From positions 28,924,203 to 28,988,202 of the forward strand of contig CM055312.2 in the NCBI GenBank assembly GCA_029255685.2: 64,000 nucleotides of DNA, in the 5' to 3' direction. The translations under genes and the position numbers were made by a program. Source of the stretch: Silene conica. Lineage: Eukaryota; Streptophyta; Magnoliopsida; Caryophyllales; Caryophyllaceae. The notes beneath the pieces are model-generated. The model saw nothing but the letters and a program-made list of their open reading frames with translations, was not told the origin of the DNA and made no database searches. Below are positions 35,111 through 46,228 of the stretch, piece by piece. How positions within the stretch are numbered: the stretch's first letter is position 1; the number at the start of each line of letters is the position of its first letter.

Positions 35111-37554
35111 TGATGATGTTGAAAATTAAACTACAATAAAATGAAGGATTTAAAACAACGTCATTTTAAAATTCATAATTAAACTAAAAACTTAAACAAG
35201 TTAATTAGTTATTTACTTAATGATCTCTTACCCAACTAAGTAAACAATCCCGAGACCCAAACCCATACTAATCCGGGCACGGTGTAGCCGATTCAACCCG
35301 TATCGGTATAATTTGGTGGATTAACCTTTTAATCGGTTCTACATTAGAACTCTCGGTCGACAATTTTCTAAAAATCGTCTTTAGCCCGAACTTATTGCAA
35401 CTACGGTTACGAATACTTTCGTTGAGATCGACCAAATTTCAAGGTGTAATCTTATTACCCCACTTACCCAACGTGACAATTTTAGTACCCCGGTGTAGCC
35501 GAGCCTACGTTCTTGTGAAGAAGGGATTCATGGGTCCATACTTTTTGGTAAGGCTAAGTCTCAATATTTATATGTAAGAGATCTAGTCACATTATTATCT
35601 ATCTCCGTTTAAGTGAACTAAGTCGGTGAATTATCGATAAAATAATGACTAGGTCGACTAAATCGAAAAATGCATGAGACGATATATGACGATTTGGCTA
35701 TGCATGCAAACATATAAAAGCAAAATAAAAGCATAAAAATAAACCCTAGTATGGCCTTTCCTAGAAAAGAAGTAATAAAAGTACAAATTCGGAAACCAAC
35801 TCCTTTGGTCCCTTGAACTTCACGAGGCACGCACTTCGACGTAAACACCGTCTTGATCGAAACTCCTTTCCGAATGGCAATTGGCACCGTCTTCAAGGAT
35901 CTCCGGAATTTACAAAAATTACAACTTTTCTAGTCTACTTTATACATTATAAAATAGAAATAAATTACAATTGGGTGATACGAGATCACAAAATTACAAC
36001 CGAATCGGTAACCCCTTACATTACGGGAAATACCGATTTAAAAACTAAGGCCATACTAAGTAAATTACATAATTCCCAAAATTACGTAAATAAAATCATG
36101 ACATTCATAATAAAATATGCAATGCTTATGAATATATGAACTATCATGCAAACCCTAAGCCAAATCGTCCTATTTAAATATCAATTATATAAATAGTTAT
36201 CGTATACCTCGGTTTATGGAATTGCGTGTTTTAACGTTTAACAACACTATGCATTATATGAATCGGTATTCATTCTTAAGTTAATCATCCCAACTCATAT
36301 AGGTTTCAAAATTTAGTCTTACTCAAACTTTGAACATGACTTAACTTAACATATTTTAATATTGTTCGGTATTACTCGGTTTTACGGGAAAAATAATATA
36401 AAAATCCAAAAGAGTCATAAAATTTCGAAAAATTCAAAATTCAAAATTTGAAAAATCTGGAATGTTCTTAAAATTTCAGAACTTTAAAAATATTAGTATT
36501 TATATGGTTTTGACATTTATTTCGAAAATAAGACGTAAAACTAGCATTTTAAGTCGGAAAATTCAATAATTAATTCCATAAATGCAAATAAAATACTAAT
36601 AATATTTTTACACTTTCCAAAACACTTTAAGAACATAAAATGGACAGAAAAATAAATTACACACTGCCCAAGAAGTCGAAAAATCAATAAATATGACTCT
36701 TTTAATTCAATTTTAAATGCAACTTTTTAACAATTAAAATTAAATCAAAACAGAAACTTTTGGCTCCCAAGAATAATTTAGTGATGAACATATCATATAT
36801 GATTATTATGGGTCAAATTTTCCGGCCATTTTAACAACTATTGCAAATTTTAACGATTTTCGTCATATATCGTACGATATTAACCATTAAAATTATTTCT
36901 CAAGCATAAAACAAGATAAAAATCTCGAAATTTTTATATATGCTGGAAATAATATATATGACATCGTGTTAAATTTTTACGGCCAAATTCCAACTTAAAC
37001 TATTAAAGTCGAAATAATGTCACTAATTACCCGATTTTTACATTAAAAATCTATAATATTGCAATATTTGAGATAAATTTATGGAAAATTAAACATATAT
37101 TATAAATATTGCATGTGACATACTCATAAATTTTTATAGTCAAATTCGTAATATAACTATACAAACCCATTTTTATTCATCTTATTGCATTTTAACCTTT
37201 AAAATTCATATCACATGTTTTATAAGTCCATAATTTACGAAAATTCATATTCATAACATATGATATACATGTGAAAACATACTGAAAAATCTCGGCCAAA
37301 AGATGATTTTAACTATTTTTCCCAAAATAAACAATTTTTAACCATTAAAACTTAATAAAACCGAGATTTAATATACCAATAACCAATATTCATGCAAAAT
37401 ATATTCCAAACATTCTAAAACATTTTAGAAAACAGTAGGTATTCATGCTAAATAATTTCGACCATATCTTATATCAAACGAAATTCCAAATTTTATTTTG
37501 TTATCTTAATAACTCCGTAAAAACGTAAACGGAAAGCATGCAAACAACCTAGTA
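35111..37554 (-). other. D leader between primer site and gag
   Basis: A long AT-rich leader of about 2.4 kb. The gag-proximal 700 bp resemble the equivalent part of the B leader (short shared words around the AAGAAGGGATTCATGGG block, 35518-35534). No GC doublet is found here, in contrast to B1 and B2. No gene is seen. Confidence 0.6.
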
Positions 37555-37566
37555 GCTCTGATACCA
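37555..37566 (-). other. D primer binding site (tRNA-iMet)
   Basis: The minus strand reads TGGTATCAGAGC, 2 nt from the LTR border at 37569. Confidence 0.9.
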
Positions 37567-37568
37567 AT

Positions 37569-38512
37569 TGTTGGGTTTAGTTATCTTATAATCTAATACT
37601 TTTAGTCATACTAACATAATCTTATAATTAACATTTTAATTATCTCATTATATAGATCTTATGCATGCTAAAATAATGCGGAAATAAGGAGATTTCGAAC
37701 CCTTACACACGGTCCAAAATATAGCAAGGATGATCCTCCAAATATTCAACAAGAACACCTCCGTTGTGATGCCCCAAGACAACCCTTGATTGAACCGAAA
37801 CTTGAGTATGCTAGTACCAAAAGAAACGGTTTTTCCTTAAACAAATTCTAATCTCTTTTATTAGAAATTAAACTAATATATAACTTATTATTATCTCACA
37901 ATAATAATATAAGAGGATTTTATGTTGTTATTTTTCTCACCCTTAGAAAAATTTCACAAGCATTTAGACTAGAATGAATTATGAGCATGCAACAATATTT
38001 ATCAAGTGTTGCTAGGGTTTGGTGTGGCCGGGTATGGGGAAGCACACGAGAGGGAACATCTTCTCTTCTCAATGTGTCTAGGGTGTCACATATTTCTCTT
38101 TTCAAAGCTTGCTTTAAACATCATGTTTAAAGTATAATTAACACCCTAATCATGCACAACTACCTCCACTAGCCGTCCCACTTAAGCAAAAATGGACTTA
38201 ATTTTATATTTTTGTCAACCTTACAATTGTATGATATGTGACATACAATATGTCACAATGTTATACTATACAATTGTTTTAATTTAAAACATACATATTT
38301 ATCAAATAAATATTATTTATAAATTAAATAAATCACATTTATCAAGTTGACAAGTAATTCGTAATTACTAATATAAAATGGTCATTTACAATAATCGCCA
38401 ATACGATCTACAACCTTTGTATTAATTATAACTCGATTCATTCTAATTTCGATATCATAAAATATCGTTTATTGTTTAACAATTGACACGCTTCAATTTT
38501 AAACATAAATCT
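37569..38512 (-). repeat. D 5' LTR, inner part
   Basis: It matches the start of 30544-31795 and is interrupted by C. 38508-38512 (AATCT) is the left copy of C's TSD. Confidence 0.88.
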
Positions 38513-39014
38513 TGTTTAGCCCAAAAATCTTCATCACAATGTTGGGCCCATAAGTAGTCTCAGAAGCAGCAGCCCATCACAGAAGCAGACCAGACGCAGG
38601 AAAAGAGCTGTTGGAGTAGGAGAATCGGTCAAAACCCTAAAGGAATATCCCCCTATATTCCCTCCTACATTCCAGGGCCAGAGCAGAAATTGGTTGAGCT
38701 TAAATCTGCAGCTATAAAAGGAAAGGCTAGGGCATTCTTTATTCATTCAGTTCATACGTTGTAACTTACTACTTACGCAAACACTTGTACTCATACAAAA
38801 AGTGAAATCACTCGATCATAGTAAAAATATTGGTGGGATTCCGTTCCCCCCGCGGTTGTTTCCCTCATTGGGTTTTTCCGCGTCACCAAAACCTTCTTGC
38901 GTCATTCTTTATTTTTTCTGTTCTTATATTCGTTTATACGTAAGATTTTAATATTGGTTGACACTTTGACCCGCATCACATAAACATTGACCCGGTAGAA
39001 ATTTTACCAAAACA
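38513..39014 (+). repeat. C 5' LTR
   Basis: It is 502 bp with a TATA box at 38713-38719 and ends CCAAAACA before the primer site. Confidence 0.92.
38713..38719 (+). promoter_or_regulatory. TATA box of C 5' LTR
   Basis: TATAAAA followed by a G/A-rich stretch and CATTC-type initiator sequence. The 3' LTR copy is at 56721-56727. Confidence 0.7.
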
Positions 39015-39017
39015 ATT

Positions 39018-39034
39018 TGGCGCCCACCGTGGGG
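39018..39034 (+). other. C primer binding site
   Basis: TGGCGCCCACCGTGGGG begins 3 nt after the LTR. This primer-site form is common in Tat-group elements; I do not assign the tRNA with confidence. Confidence 0.8.
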
Positions 39035-39082
39035 CATAGTGCGCATTCCAATATATAAAACCGTCATTTCGTCACAAAGAAC

Positions 39083-41740
39083 ATGTCTGGGACCAGAGCT
39101 AACCCTTCCAGTTCCCAGAGCATGCCAACCCAATCCAGTGGGACCAACCCTACTGTACCTGCTGGTCTCGCAGGACCATCCCTGGTCGCAAGTCAGACCA
39201 CAGCCTCCAAGGTTGTGGCCCCATCCAGCAAACCTCCTCAGGTTCCCAGATCACCCCCTGTGTCAGCTTCTCCAAGGCAGAGCAGAGAAAGCAGCCCCAA
39301 CAGAAGTGGAGAAACCCAGATGCCAGGAGCAGGCCAGCAGCCGCAAGCTCCCCGTACAGATCCGATGCCGATGGTGGTCCAGGGAATGAGTGCTCTGCAG
39401 GAAGCCATAGAGGGCCTGAAGAAGGACAATCTGGACCTGAGAGAGCAGATCGCCGCAGTCGCACGTCCAGAGCAGCCGTTCAGAATGTTGCAGCCAGGGC
39501 CTGGCCAGACCTTCAATCCCTTCGGGAGAGCAGGGTTGAACCGGCCAATTCCCCAGGAGATCGTCACCAGGCTGGATCTAGGTGTCACCACCCCGAGCAG
39601 TGGCCCAGAGATACTGGATCTGGACTCATCCGTGTTTGGAGCACCGCAGTCCAGACCAGTTCAGCCTGCAGGTAATCCTACACCTTGTTTTCCCCCTGGT
39701 ACTGACCCTTTGATTTTTTCAGGTACCCATCCGCAGCCTACCATCGGACGAACGCCAGAGAGCTCAGTAGGAGCAGCACCCGTGAACCAGCCCAGCGTTG
39801 GAGGGTGGCAAGGAGGAGCACCAGCGCAGTCAGCAGTAGGTTGGCATCCAGGACCAGTCTTCAGTTCATCCGTAGCAGCCAATCAACCAGCCGCAGGCCC
39901 TTGGGGAGGAGCCACTCCAGGCTTCTTCCCTCCGCCAGTCAACCTGACCTCAGGTCCCTGGGGAGGAGCCCCTCCAGGCTTCCTCCCTCCGCCAGTCAAT
40001 CCATTCCCTGGAGTAGGCAGTCTCTCAGACCAGCGCTACCAGGAGTTGAAAGACATGATCACCAAGATACCTGGCATGCCAAGGCCCATGGAGAAAGCTT
40101 CCCAGGACAGCTATGCAGATTCACCATTCATCGACAACATTGCCTTGATCAATGTGCCCAAGGGATTTGTGCCACTAACCATGACACTATATGATGGTAC
40201 GGCCGACCCCCTGGACCACATAAATCAGTATAAGCAGAAAATGATGGTGGTAACCGCAACCGGAGCACTTAAGGAGGCTTGCATGTGCAAAGGATTTGGG
40301 TCAACCCTCTCCGGAGCAGCCTTGCACTGGTTTGTGGGATTGCCCAATCGCAGCATCTCCTCCTTTGCAGATCTGGTTAATGCTTTTAATCAGCAGTTTG
40401 CTAGCAGCATGAAACCAGAGAAGCAGACCAGCGATCTATACAGAATTGTTCAAGGATTCGAGGAAACCACTCGAGATTACCTCACCAGGTTCAACAAGGA
40501 AAAGGTTGCCATCCCGCATTGTGATGTACCCACTGCCATTGAAGCCTTCCGCAGAGGGTTACATCACGATTCAGACCTGTACAAGCAATTGACAATGCAC
40601 CCATGCACTGCCTTTGCTGATGTACAGGCCCAGGCAGTTGCAGCCATGAGGCTGGAAGAAGACGCTGCCTCCAGAAGAAGTACCTATGACACAGAACCTG
40701 TGTCTAGGAAAGCACCAGTGGAAAAGAGGGGCGAGAGATCAAAGCCCTACAGCAAACCAGTAAGCAAAGTGTCCGAAAGCACTGGTGGTAAAAGCGATAC
40801 AGATCCACCGCCGAAAGTCAGCGAGTATGGCTTTACCACCGGGATGGCTGGCCTGCTGAAAGCCCTAAAGGATCTCAAGGGAGTCAGGTGGCCAAAGAAG
40901 AAAGAGGAACGACCCAATGACCGCCGTGATGCTAGCAAAAGATGTGAATTTCATGATGACATAGGTCATACCACTGATGAATGCTACACCCTCAGGAAGG
41001 AAGTTCGATTCCAGTATGACCGAGGCAACCTAGACCATCTGCTCCCAGAGAAATCCACCAGAGTCAATGCAGCCAGCCAGGTGCAGCCTTCACCAGCTCC
41101 TCCTTGCAACAGAATTGTGAATGTCATCACTGGAGGATCAGAGCTGTGTGGGCTCACCTACTCAGCGGCCAAGAGGCGTGTAACTGCAGCTAAGGGAGAC
41201 AAGCCAGAATCATCGTGCAGAATAACAAGGCAGGATCTCCTAGCAGTGACCTTTGACGAGACAGACGCACAGGCAGTACCAGAGCAGCACCATGATGCCC
41301 TGATTATCACATTGAACATTGGTAATTGTGAAGTCAGGAAAGTCATGATAGACACAGGCAGCTCCGTCAACCTACTGATGCTGGATGCACTAAAGAGCAT
41401 GGGGTTTAACGAGAAGGACCTGACCGAGAAAGCTATACCCCTGGTCGGATTCAGCGGAGAAACAGCGCATACCCTGGGGGAAATCACCATCCCCACCTAC
41501 GCCGGAGGGCTGAACAAACAGGTAAGGTACTTAGTTATTGATGGTCCATCTACTTACAATGTTATCCTTGGCAGACCCTGGATCCACGAAAAGCGAGCAA
41601 TCCCGTCAACGTATCACCAGTGCCTGAAGTTTCCTACGCCGTGGGGAGTTCAGGAGATACGGGGAGACCAAGAGGAGGCCAAGGATTGTTACAAAGTAGC
41701 TCTCAAAAGGACCACCAGACCACCAACTGCCAGAGCATAG
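39083..41740 (+). CDS. gag: C Gag-protease
   Basis: This is an 885-aa frame from ATG 39083. The first 330 residues are Pro/Gly/Ser-rich, with near-identical duplicated GGAPPGF/PPPVN segments around residues 275-310. Residues about 355-530 form the Retrotrans_gag capsid domain (PLDHINQYKQKM, LHWFVGLPNRSI, DYLTRFNKEK). A CX2HX4HX4C-like zinc-binding motif follows (CEFHDDIGHTTDEC). The protease contains IDTGSSVNLL and NVILGRPWIH. The frame ends at TAG 41738-41740, in the context TAG CAA TTA; the same frame then continues toward RT. Confidence 0.9.
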   Translation: MSGTRANPSSSQSMPTQSSGTNPTVPAGLAGPSLVASQTTASKVVAPSSKPPQVPRSPPVSASPRQSRESSPNRSGETQMPGAGQQPQAPRTDPMPMVVQGMSALQEAIEGLKKDNLDLREQIAAVARPEQPFRMLQPGPGQTFNPFGRAGLNRPIPQEIVTRLDLGVTTPSSGPEILDLDSSVFGAPQSRPVQPAGNPTPCFPPGTDPLIFSGTHPQPTIGRTPESSVGAAPVNQPSVGGWQGGAPAQSAVGWHPGPVFSSSVAANQPAAGPWGGATPGFFPPPVNLTSGPWGGAPPGFLPPPVNPFPGVGSLSDQRYQELKDMITKIPGMPRPMEKASQDSYADSPFIDNIALINVPKGFVPLTMTLYDGTADPLDHINQYKQKMMVVTATGALKEACMCKGFGSTLSGAALHWFVGLPNRSISSFADLVNAFNQQFASSMKPEKQTSDLYRIVQGFEETTRDYLTRFNKEKVAIPHCDVPTAIEAFRRGLHHDSDLYKQLTMHPCTAFADVQAQAVAAMRLEEDAASRRSTYDTEPVSRKAPVEKRGERSKPYSKPVSKVSESTGGKSDTDPPPKVSEYGFTTGMAGLLKALKDLKGVRWPKKKEERPNDRRDASKRCEFHDDIGHTTDECYTLRKEVRFQYDRGNLDHLLPEKSTRVNAASQVQPSPAPPCNRIVNVITGGSELCGLTYSAAKRRVTAAKGDKPESSCRITRQDLLAVTFDETDAQAVPEQHHDALIITLNIGNCEVRKVMIDTGSSVNLLMLDALKSMGFNEKDLTEKAIPLVGFSGETAHTLGEITIPTYAGGLNKQVRYLVIDGPSTYNVILGRPWIHEKRAIPSTYHQCLKFPTPWGVQEIRGDQEEAKDCYKVALKRTTRPPTARA

Positions 41741-41749
41741 CAATTACAG
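41738..41749 (+). promoter_or_regulatory. candidate stop-codon readthrough site
   Basis: TAG CAA TTA CAG follows the gag-protease frame. The CAR-YYA context after TAG is the known leaky-stop motif of tobamoviruses, and a similar context is used by the plant retroelement SIRE1. RT lies in the same frame downstream. Leakiness here is inferred from the motif alone. Confidence 0.55.
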
Positions 41750-42538
41750 CAACTGCACATCCAGGAGGAGTACATCGAGCCCTAGCAGGCAGAAATCGAT
41801 GAGGTCCACCTGGATGAGCAGCACCCAGAAAGGACCGTGCTCGTAGGCTCAGAGTGCTCTGGAGATCTGCGCCAGCAGCTCCTCCAGCTGCTCCGAAAGA
41901 ACGTGGACTGCTTTGCCTGGTCCCACAAAGACATGATTGGCATAGACCCAGAGATCATAACACACAAGCTCAGCACAGATCCAGGATTCAGACCAGTGCA
42001 GCAGAGACGCAGGAAATTCGCAGCAGAAAGACATCAGATCATAAACCAGGAGGTGGATAACCTTCTGGAGGCAGGAAAGATCAGGGAAGTCAGGTACCCC
42101 GAGTGGCTATCTAATGTAGTGGTGGTACCAAAAAAGAATGGCAAGTGGAGGGTCTGCGTGGATTTCACAGACCTGAATAAGGCCTGCCCCAAGGACCCAT
42201 TTCCCTTGCCACACATAGATGCTATGGTAGACGCCACTGCAGGCCACGAAATGTTGACTTTCCTAGATGCCTGGAGCGGGTATAACCAGATCAAAATGGA
42301 CCCGGGAGACCAGGAAAAGACAGCATTCAGGTCCGAAAGAGGCATCTACTGCTACAACGTAATGCCCTTCGGCCTTAAGAATGCTGGTTCCACGTACCAG
42401 CGGCTTGTCAATATGATGTTCAAAGACCAGATAGGACGTAATATGGAAGTCTACATAGATGATATGGTGGTCAAATCCAAGCAATCAGCAGACCACACCC
42501 AGCACCTGGAGGAAACATTCAACACCCTCCGGAAGTAA
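41741..42538 (+). pseudogene. pol: C reverse transcriptase, N-terminal and catalytic part
   Basis: The frame is in phase with gag-protease. A second TAG at 41783-41785 lacks the leaky context and looks like a CAG mutation. From 41837 the open part has VPKKNGKWRVCVDFTDLNKACPKDPFPLP, TFLDAWSGYNQIKM, MPFGLKNAGSTYQR and the catalytic YIDDMVV. It ends in TAA 42536-42538, where the family normally has Tyr before the MKLNPAKC block that follows in the same frame. This is therefore a nonsense mutation. Confidence 0.88.
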
Positions 42539-44234
42539 AAGATGAAGCTGAATCCAGCTAAGTGTACCTTTGGACTTTCCAGTGGGAAATTCCTGGAGTA
42601 TATGGTAACACAGAGAGGGATAGAAGCCAGCACAGAACAGATCAAAGCAGTTCTGCAGTTGGAGTCACCCCAAAAGCCAAAAGATGTGCAGCGTCTGACG
42701 GGAAGAGTAGCAGCCCTGAGCAGGTTTATATCCAAATCCTCAGACCGGTGCAAATTATTCTATGACATTCTCAGAAAAAGCCAGAAGTTTGATTGGACAC
42801 CAGAGCACGAAAAGGCATTCCAGGAACTAAAGCAGTACCTGAGCAGCCCACCCCTACTATCCAAGCCAGAGCAGGGGGAGGTCCTGCTCCTGTACCTCTC
42901 AGTAACCGAAGCAGCAGTAAGTGCAGTTCTGGTCCGACAGTGCGAAGGAGCTCAGCACCCGGTGTACTACGTCAGCAAGTCATTACTGCCAGCAGAAGCA
43001 AGATATACCTCACTGGAAAAACTAGTATTGGCATTGGTCACAGCATCATATAAGCTGCGTCCGTACTTCGAGTCTCATACCATCTCAGTGGTTACCAATC
43101 ACCCACTCAAGACGGTTATGAGAAAGCCAGAATTATCAGGGCGAATGGCTAAGTGGTCTGTGCACCTCAGTGGCTATGATCTCCAGTTTGAACCACGCAC
43201 AGCCATAAAGTCACAAGCCCTTGCGGACTTTGTCTCCGATTTCAGCCCGGCACTCCAGACCCAAGCAGAGCAGGAAATCCTGCACCTACACCAGGGTGCC
43301 AAACCAGGCACCTGGGAGTTACGAGTAGATGAAGCTTCAAACGCCAGAGGGTCCAGAGTTGGGTTGATCCTCCGATCACCAAAAGGGGATCTAATCACCC
43401 AAGCAGTCCGATGTGAGTTCAAGACCACAAATAATGTGGCTGAGTATGAAGCCCTAGTCCTGGGACTGCAACTAGCCCTGGACATGGGAATCAACCATGT
43501 TAATGTATACAGTGATTCACAACTAATTGTGAATCATGTCAATGGAGCATACGAAGCAAGAGACCCCACAATGGTGGCCTACTTGTGTGTAGCAAAGGAG
43601 TTAATCAGCAGATTCGTGGAACTCTACATCCAGCAAATACCCAGAGAACAGAACGCAGAGGCAGATGCACTGGCAACTCTAGGCTCAACCTTCAAACCAG
43701 CCGACGTAGCCAGTATTCCAATCACCCATGTCCTCAAACCAGCCATTCCTGGACCAGATTCGGACCAGGAGGAGCTACCTATCTGTAGCAACAACCCAGA
43801 CCAGGAGTCAGAACAAGACTGGCGAAAGCCATACCTGGACTGGTTGCAGCATGATATCCAGCCCAGCAGTAAGAAAGAAGCACGCAGTTTCAGAATGAAG
43901 GCCTCTAGATTCCTACCGATTGATGGAACCCTGTTCCGAAAATCATTAGCAGGGCCATATCTGCGATGCCTGGACCAGACTGAGGCGCAGACAGTCTTGC
44001 ATGACCTCCACAGCGGAGACTGTGGAAATCATGCAGGGGGAAGAAGCCTGTCCAATAGAGCCCTCAGAATGGGATACTTCTGGCCCATAATGCGCAAGGA
44101 TGCGAAGGAGTATGCGAGGAAATGTGACGCCTGTCAAAGGCACGCATCTGTCAATCACCAACCAGCAGAGCCTCTGCACCCGATCATATCCCCATGGCCT
44201 TTTATGAAGTGGGGGATGGATATTGTGGGACCTC
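42539..44234 (+). pseudogene. pol: C RT thumb, RNase H, second RNase H and integrase zinc domain
   Basis: It continues the same frame after TAA: MKLNPAKCTFGLSSGKFL, then the RT connection, and a gypsy RNase H region around LYLSVTEAAVSAVLV, in which the first catalytic Asp appears lost. A second RNase H follows, with LRVDEASNARGS, NNVAEYEAL, VYSDSQLIVNHV and QNAEADALA; this extra domain is diagnostic of the Tat lineage. The integrase HHCC zinc finger comes next (HSGDCGNHAGG, CDACQRH). The core begins WGMDIVGPL, then B2 starts at 44235. Confidence 0.9.
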
Positions 44235-45236
44235 TGTGGGGAATATAGCATGTATTCACCCCAAACTTGCAGGATTATAATGAAACATACAATTGTGATT
44301 ATAGTCATAAGTTAATAAAAAGCATGAAAAGAAGTACAACCTTTAGTCCTTGTGCGAAAGGCCTAAGAACAGGAATTAACACAAATTCCCTCCTATAACT
44401 TGCACCCAAGACTTAGAATGAGACGTGGCCGCGTGTGCTAGAAATCCTCTCCAACTGCCTTGCAATATTGGGAGAGCTATTTAGGTTTTAGATGTGAGAT
44501 CTGAGGTTTTGGGAGAAAAAAGCTCTCAAAACCCTAATTTTTCCTTGAGATTTGTTTAAACAGTAAAACAAGAGTCTTTTGACATAAGGAGAGTCCTCCT
44601 CCTTATGTAGCTCTTTTGGCCGAAATTTCCAATAGGGTAGGAGTGGGCTTTCCACTCTTACCTTATTCTAATTTGTGATTCGACCCATTTAGCTAAACTT
44701 TATTCGCGGGTTTTGTTTATAAATCGTATGCATGTTATCAGATATTAATGCAGTCGATGTATTAATAATGGTCTGATAAAATTACGATATTGTATAATTA
44801 CCCAAATTAATATAACTGTTTATATTAATACGCGAATACAATATTTAATTAAATATAACCGTTTATATTTAATTTTACGAATTAATCATGCAATCCGTAT
44901 TAGCTAAAATTATTTAATCCGTATTAAATAATAATCTTAACATCTTATTGACTAATTTAATAGTCAATACCTCTGACTAACTGTTTAGTCATATCCGGCA
45001 TAAATGTGATTGTATTTTCATACCTTCACATCTCTCAAACGTGTCCTATAGGTGTGACGTATAGGGACCAGTTGATCACCGCCATCCGTATGACAATAAC
45101 GTCAAACTTATCTAGCAAGCCAACCGTTATTGATAAACGTGGATCAACTGGTAATAATACAAAAGTATGCCCTTGTGATCCTTAAAGAGATTTAATAAGT
45201 CATTGTACTTAATTGTCAAGGACACCAGCCCCAACA
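44235..45236 (-). repeat. B2 3' LTR
   Basis: It is 1002 bp. Its outer 240 bp is almost the same as B1's LTR, while the inner 200 bp differs at roughly 7-8 percent. The two-tier stem is kept. Confidence 0.93.
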
Positions 45237-46228
45237 ATCTCCCACTTGTCCGTACAAGGGTATGTGCAATGACGTTATCACACTACATGTGGAGGACACA
45301 AGGCTCCAACAAAGTCCCACTTGTCCGTACAAGTGTAGGTGTGATAACCGATTCTCATATCCTTCTAAAATTTCTCCCACTCAATGTAAGACAATTTGCA
45401 AATCCGCATTCGCAAAGGTCGTATCTCACAAGCGATCTGTATCAAGAGTGGTTTCCCCGACTAGAGAGTAACTTAACTGATAAAACGAATCTGTATTCGA
45501 GCATGGCCATGCATTTCAGTTACTACTCTTCGAGTGGCCCTGAGAAATGATAAAATCCTGATAAGGGTTTGGATATTTCCCTCAACTCGAATCCTGCCGA
45601 TATCGCCCAGCATGAAATAACCAAGAAAAAATCCTCTTGGCCCCTGTTACGGTGACCGTGGGAAAGAAACCAAAGTTACCCAAAATCTGTCTTAATCTCA
45701 AGAGACAGTTGAAGGTCAAAAGACTCGACTCTAAGGAACACTATGGAGGTCCTATCCACGACCAGGCACCCAATGTTATAAAACATTTAGGACTCCATAA
45801 CGTTGTCACGGGGTGTCCTACGAGATATCCGTATAACTCGCCTTTGTGATTGGTCAGTCATCCACGTGACTTATGGCTCGTTGAACCCACCATCAACCAA
45901 CGTCACAAAATGATTACCTGAGTTATCAGCTCAAGTGGGTAATCAAGGACCAAAACGATGTAATGTTAATCAGTTCACTTTGTGGTGTTCAAAATTGGCG
46001 TACAATTCCACATGAAAAACAAAACATTTTATATCATAACAATAAGGTTGAATAGAGTACACGAGAAAATGAATTATTACATGAATTCATAAAAGAGTAC
46101 TACAACTTAGGAACACATCTAATTCCCATGGAATGAATGTGCCCTTCATGCTTATCACGTGGTAATGCTTTAGTGAGAGGATCAGCTATGTTGTCATCCG
46201 TAGCGATCTTATCAATGAATATCTTCTT
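45237..46228 (-). other. B2 post-pol region
   Basis: It is nearly the same as 16497-17480 of B1, with the same polypurine tract and duplicated CTTGT-ACAAG hairpins. It includes the detached remnant of the pol C-terminus, out of frame after the deletion at about 46230. Confidence 0.7.

Noticed and set aside
39150..39882. Minus-strand frames opposite C gag
   Set aside because: GC-rich coding sequence of gag leaves open shadows on the other strand; these lack starts, domains and splice support.
41783..41785. Second TAG in C as another leaky stop
   Set aside because: The following codons are CAG GCA, which do not fit CAR-YYA. A CAG to TAG mutation is simpler.
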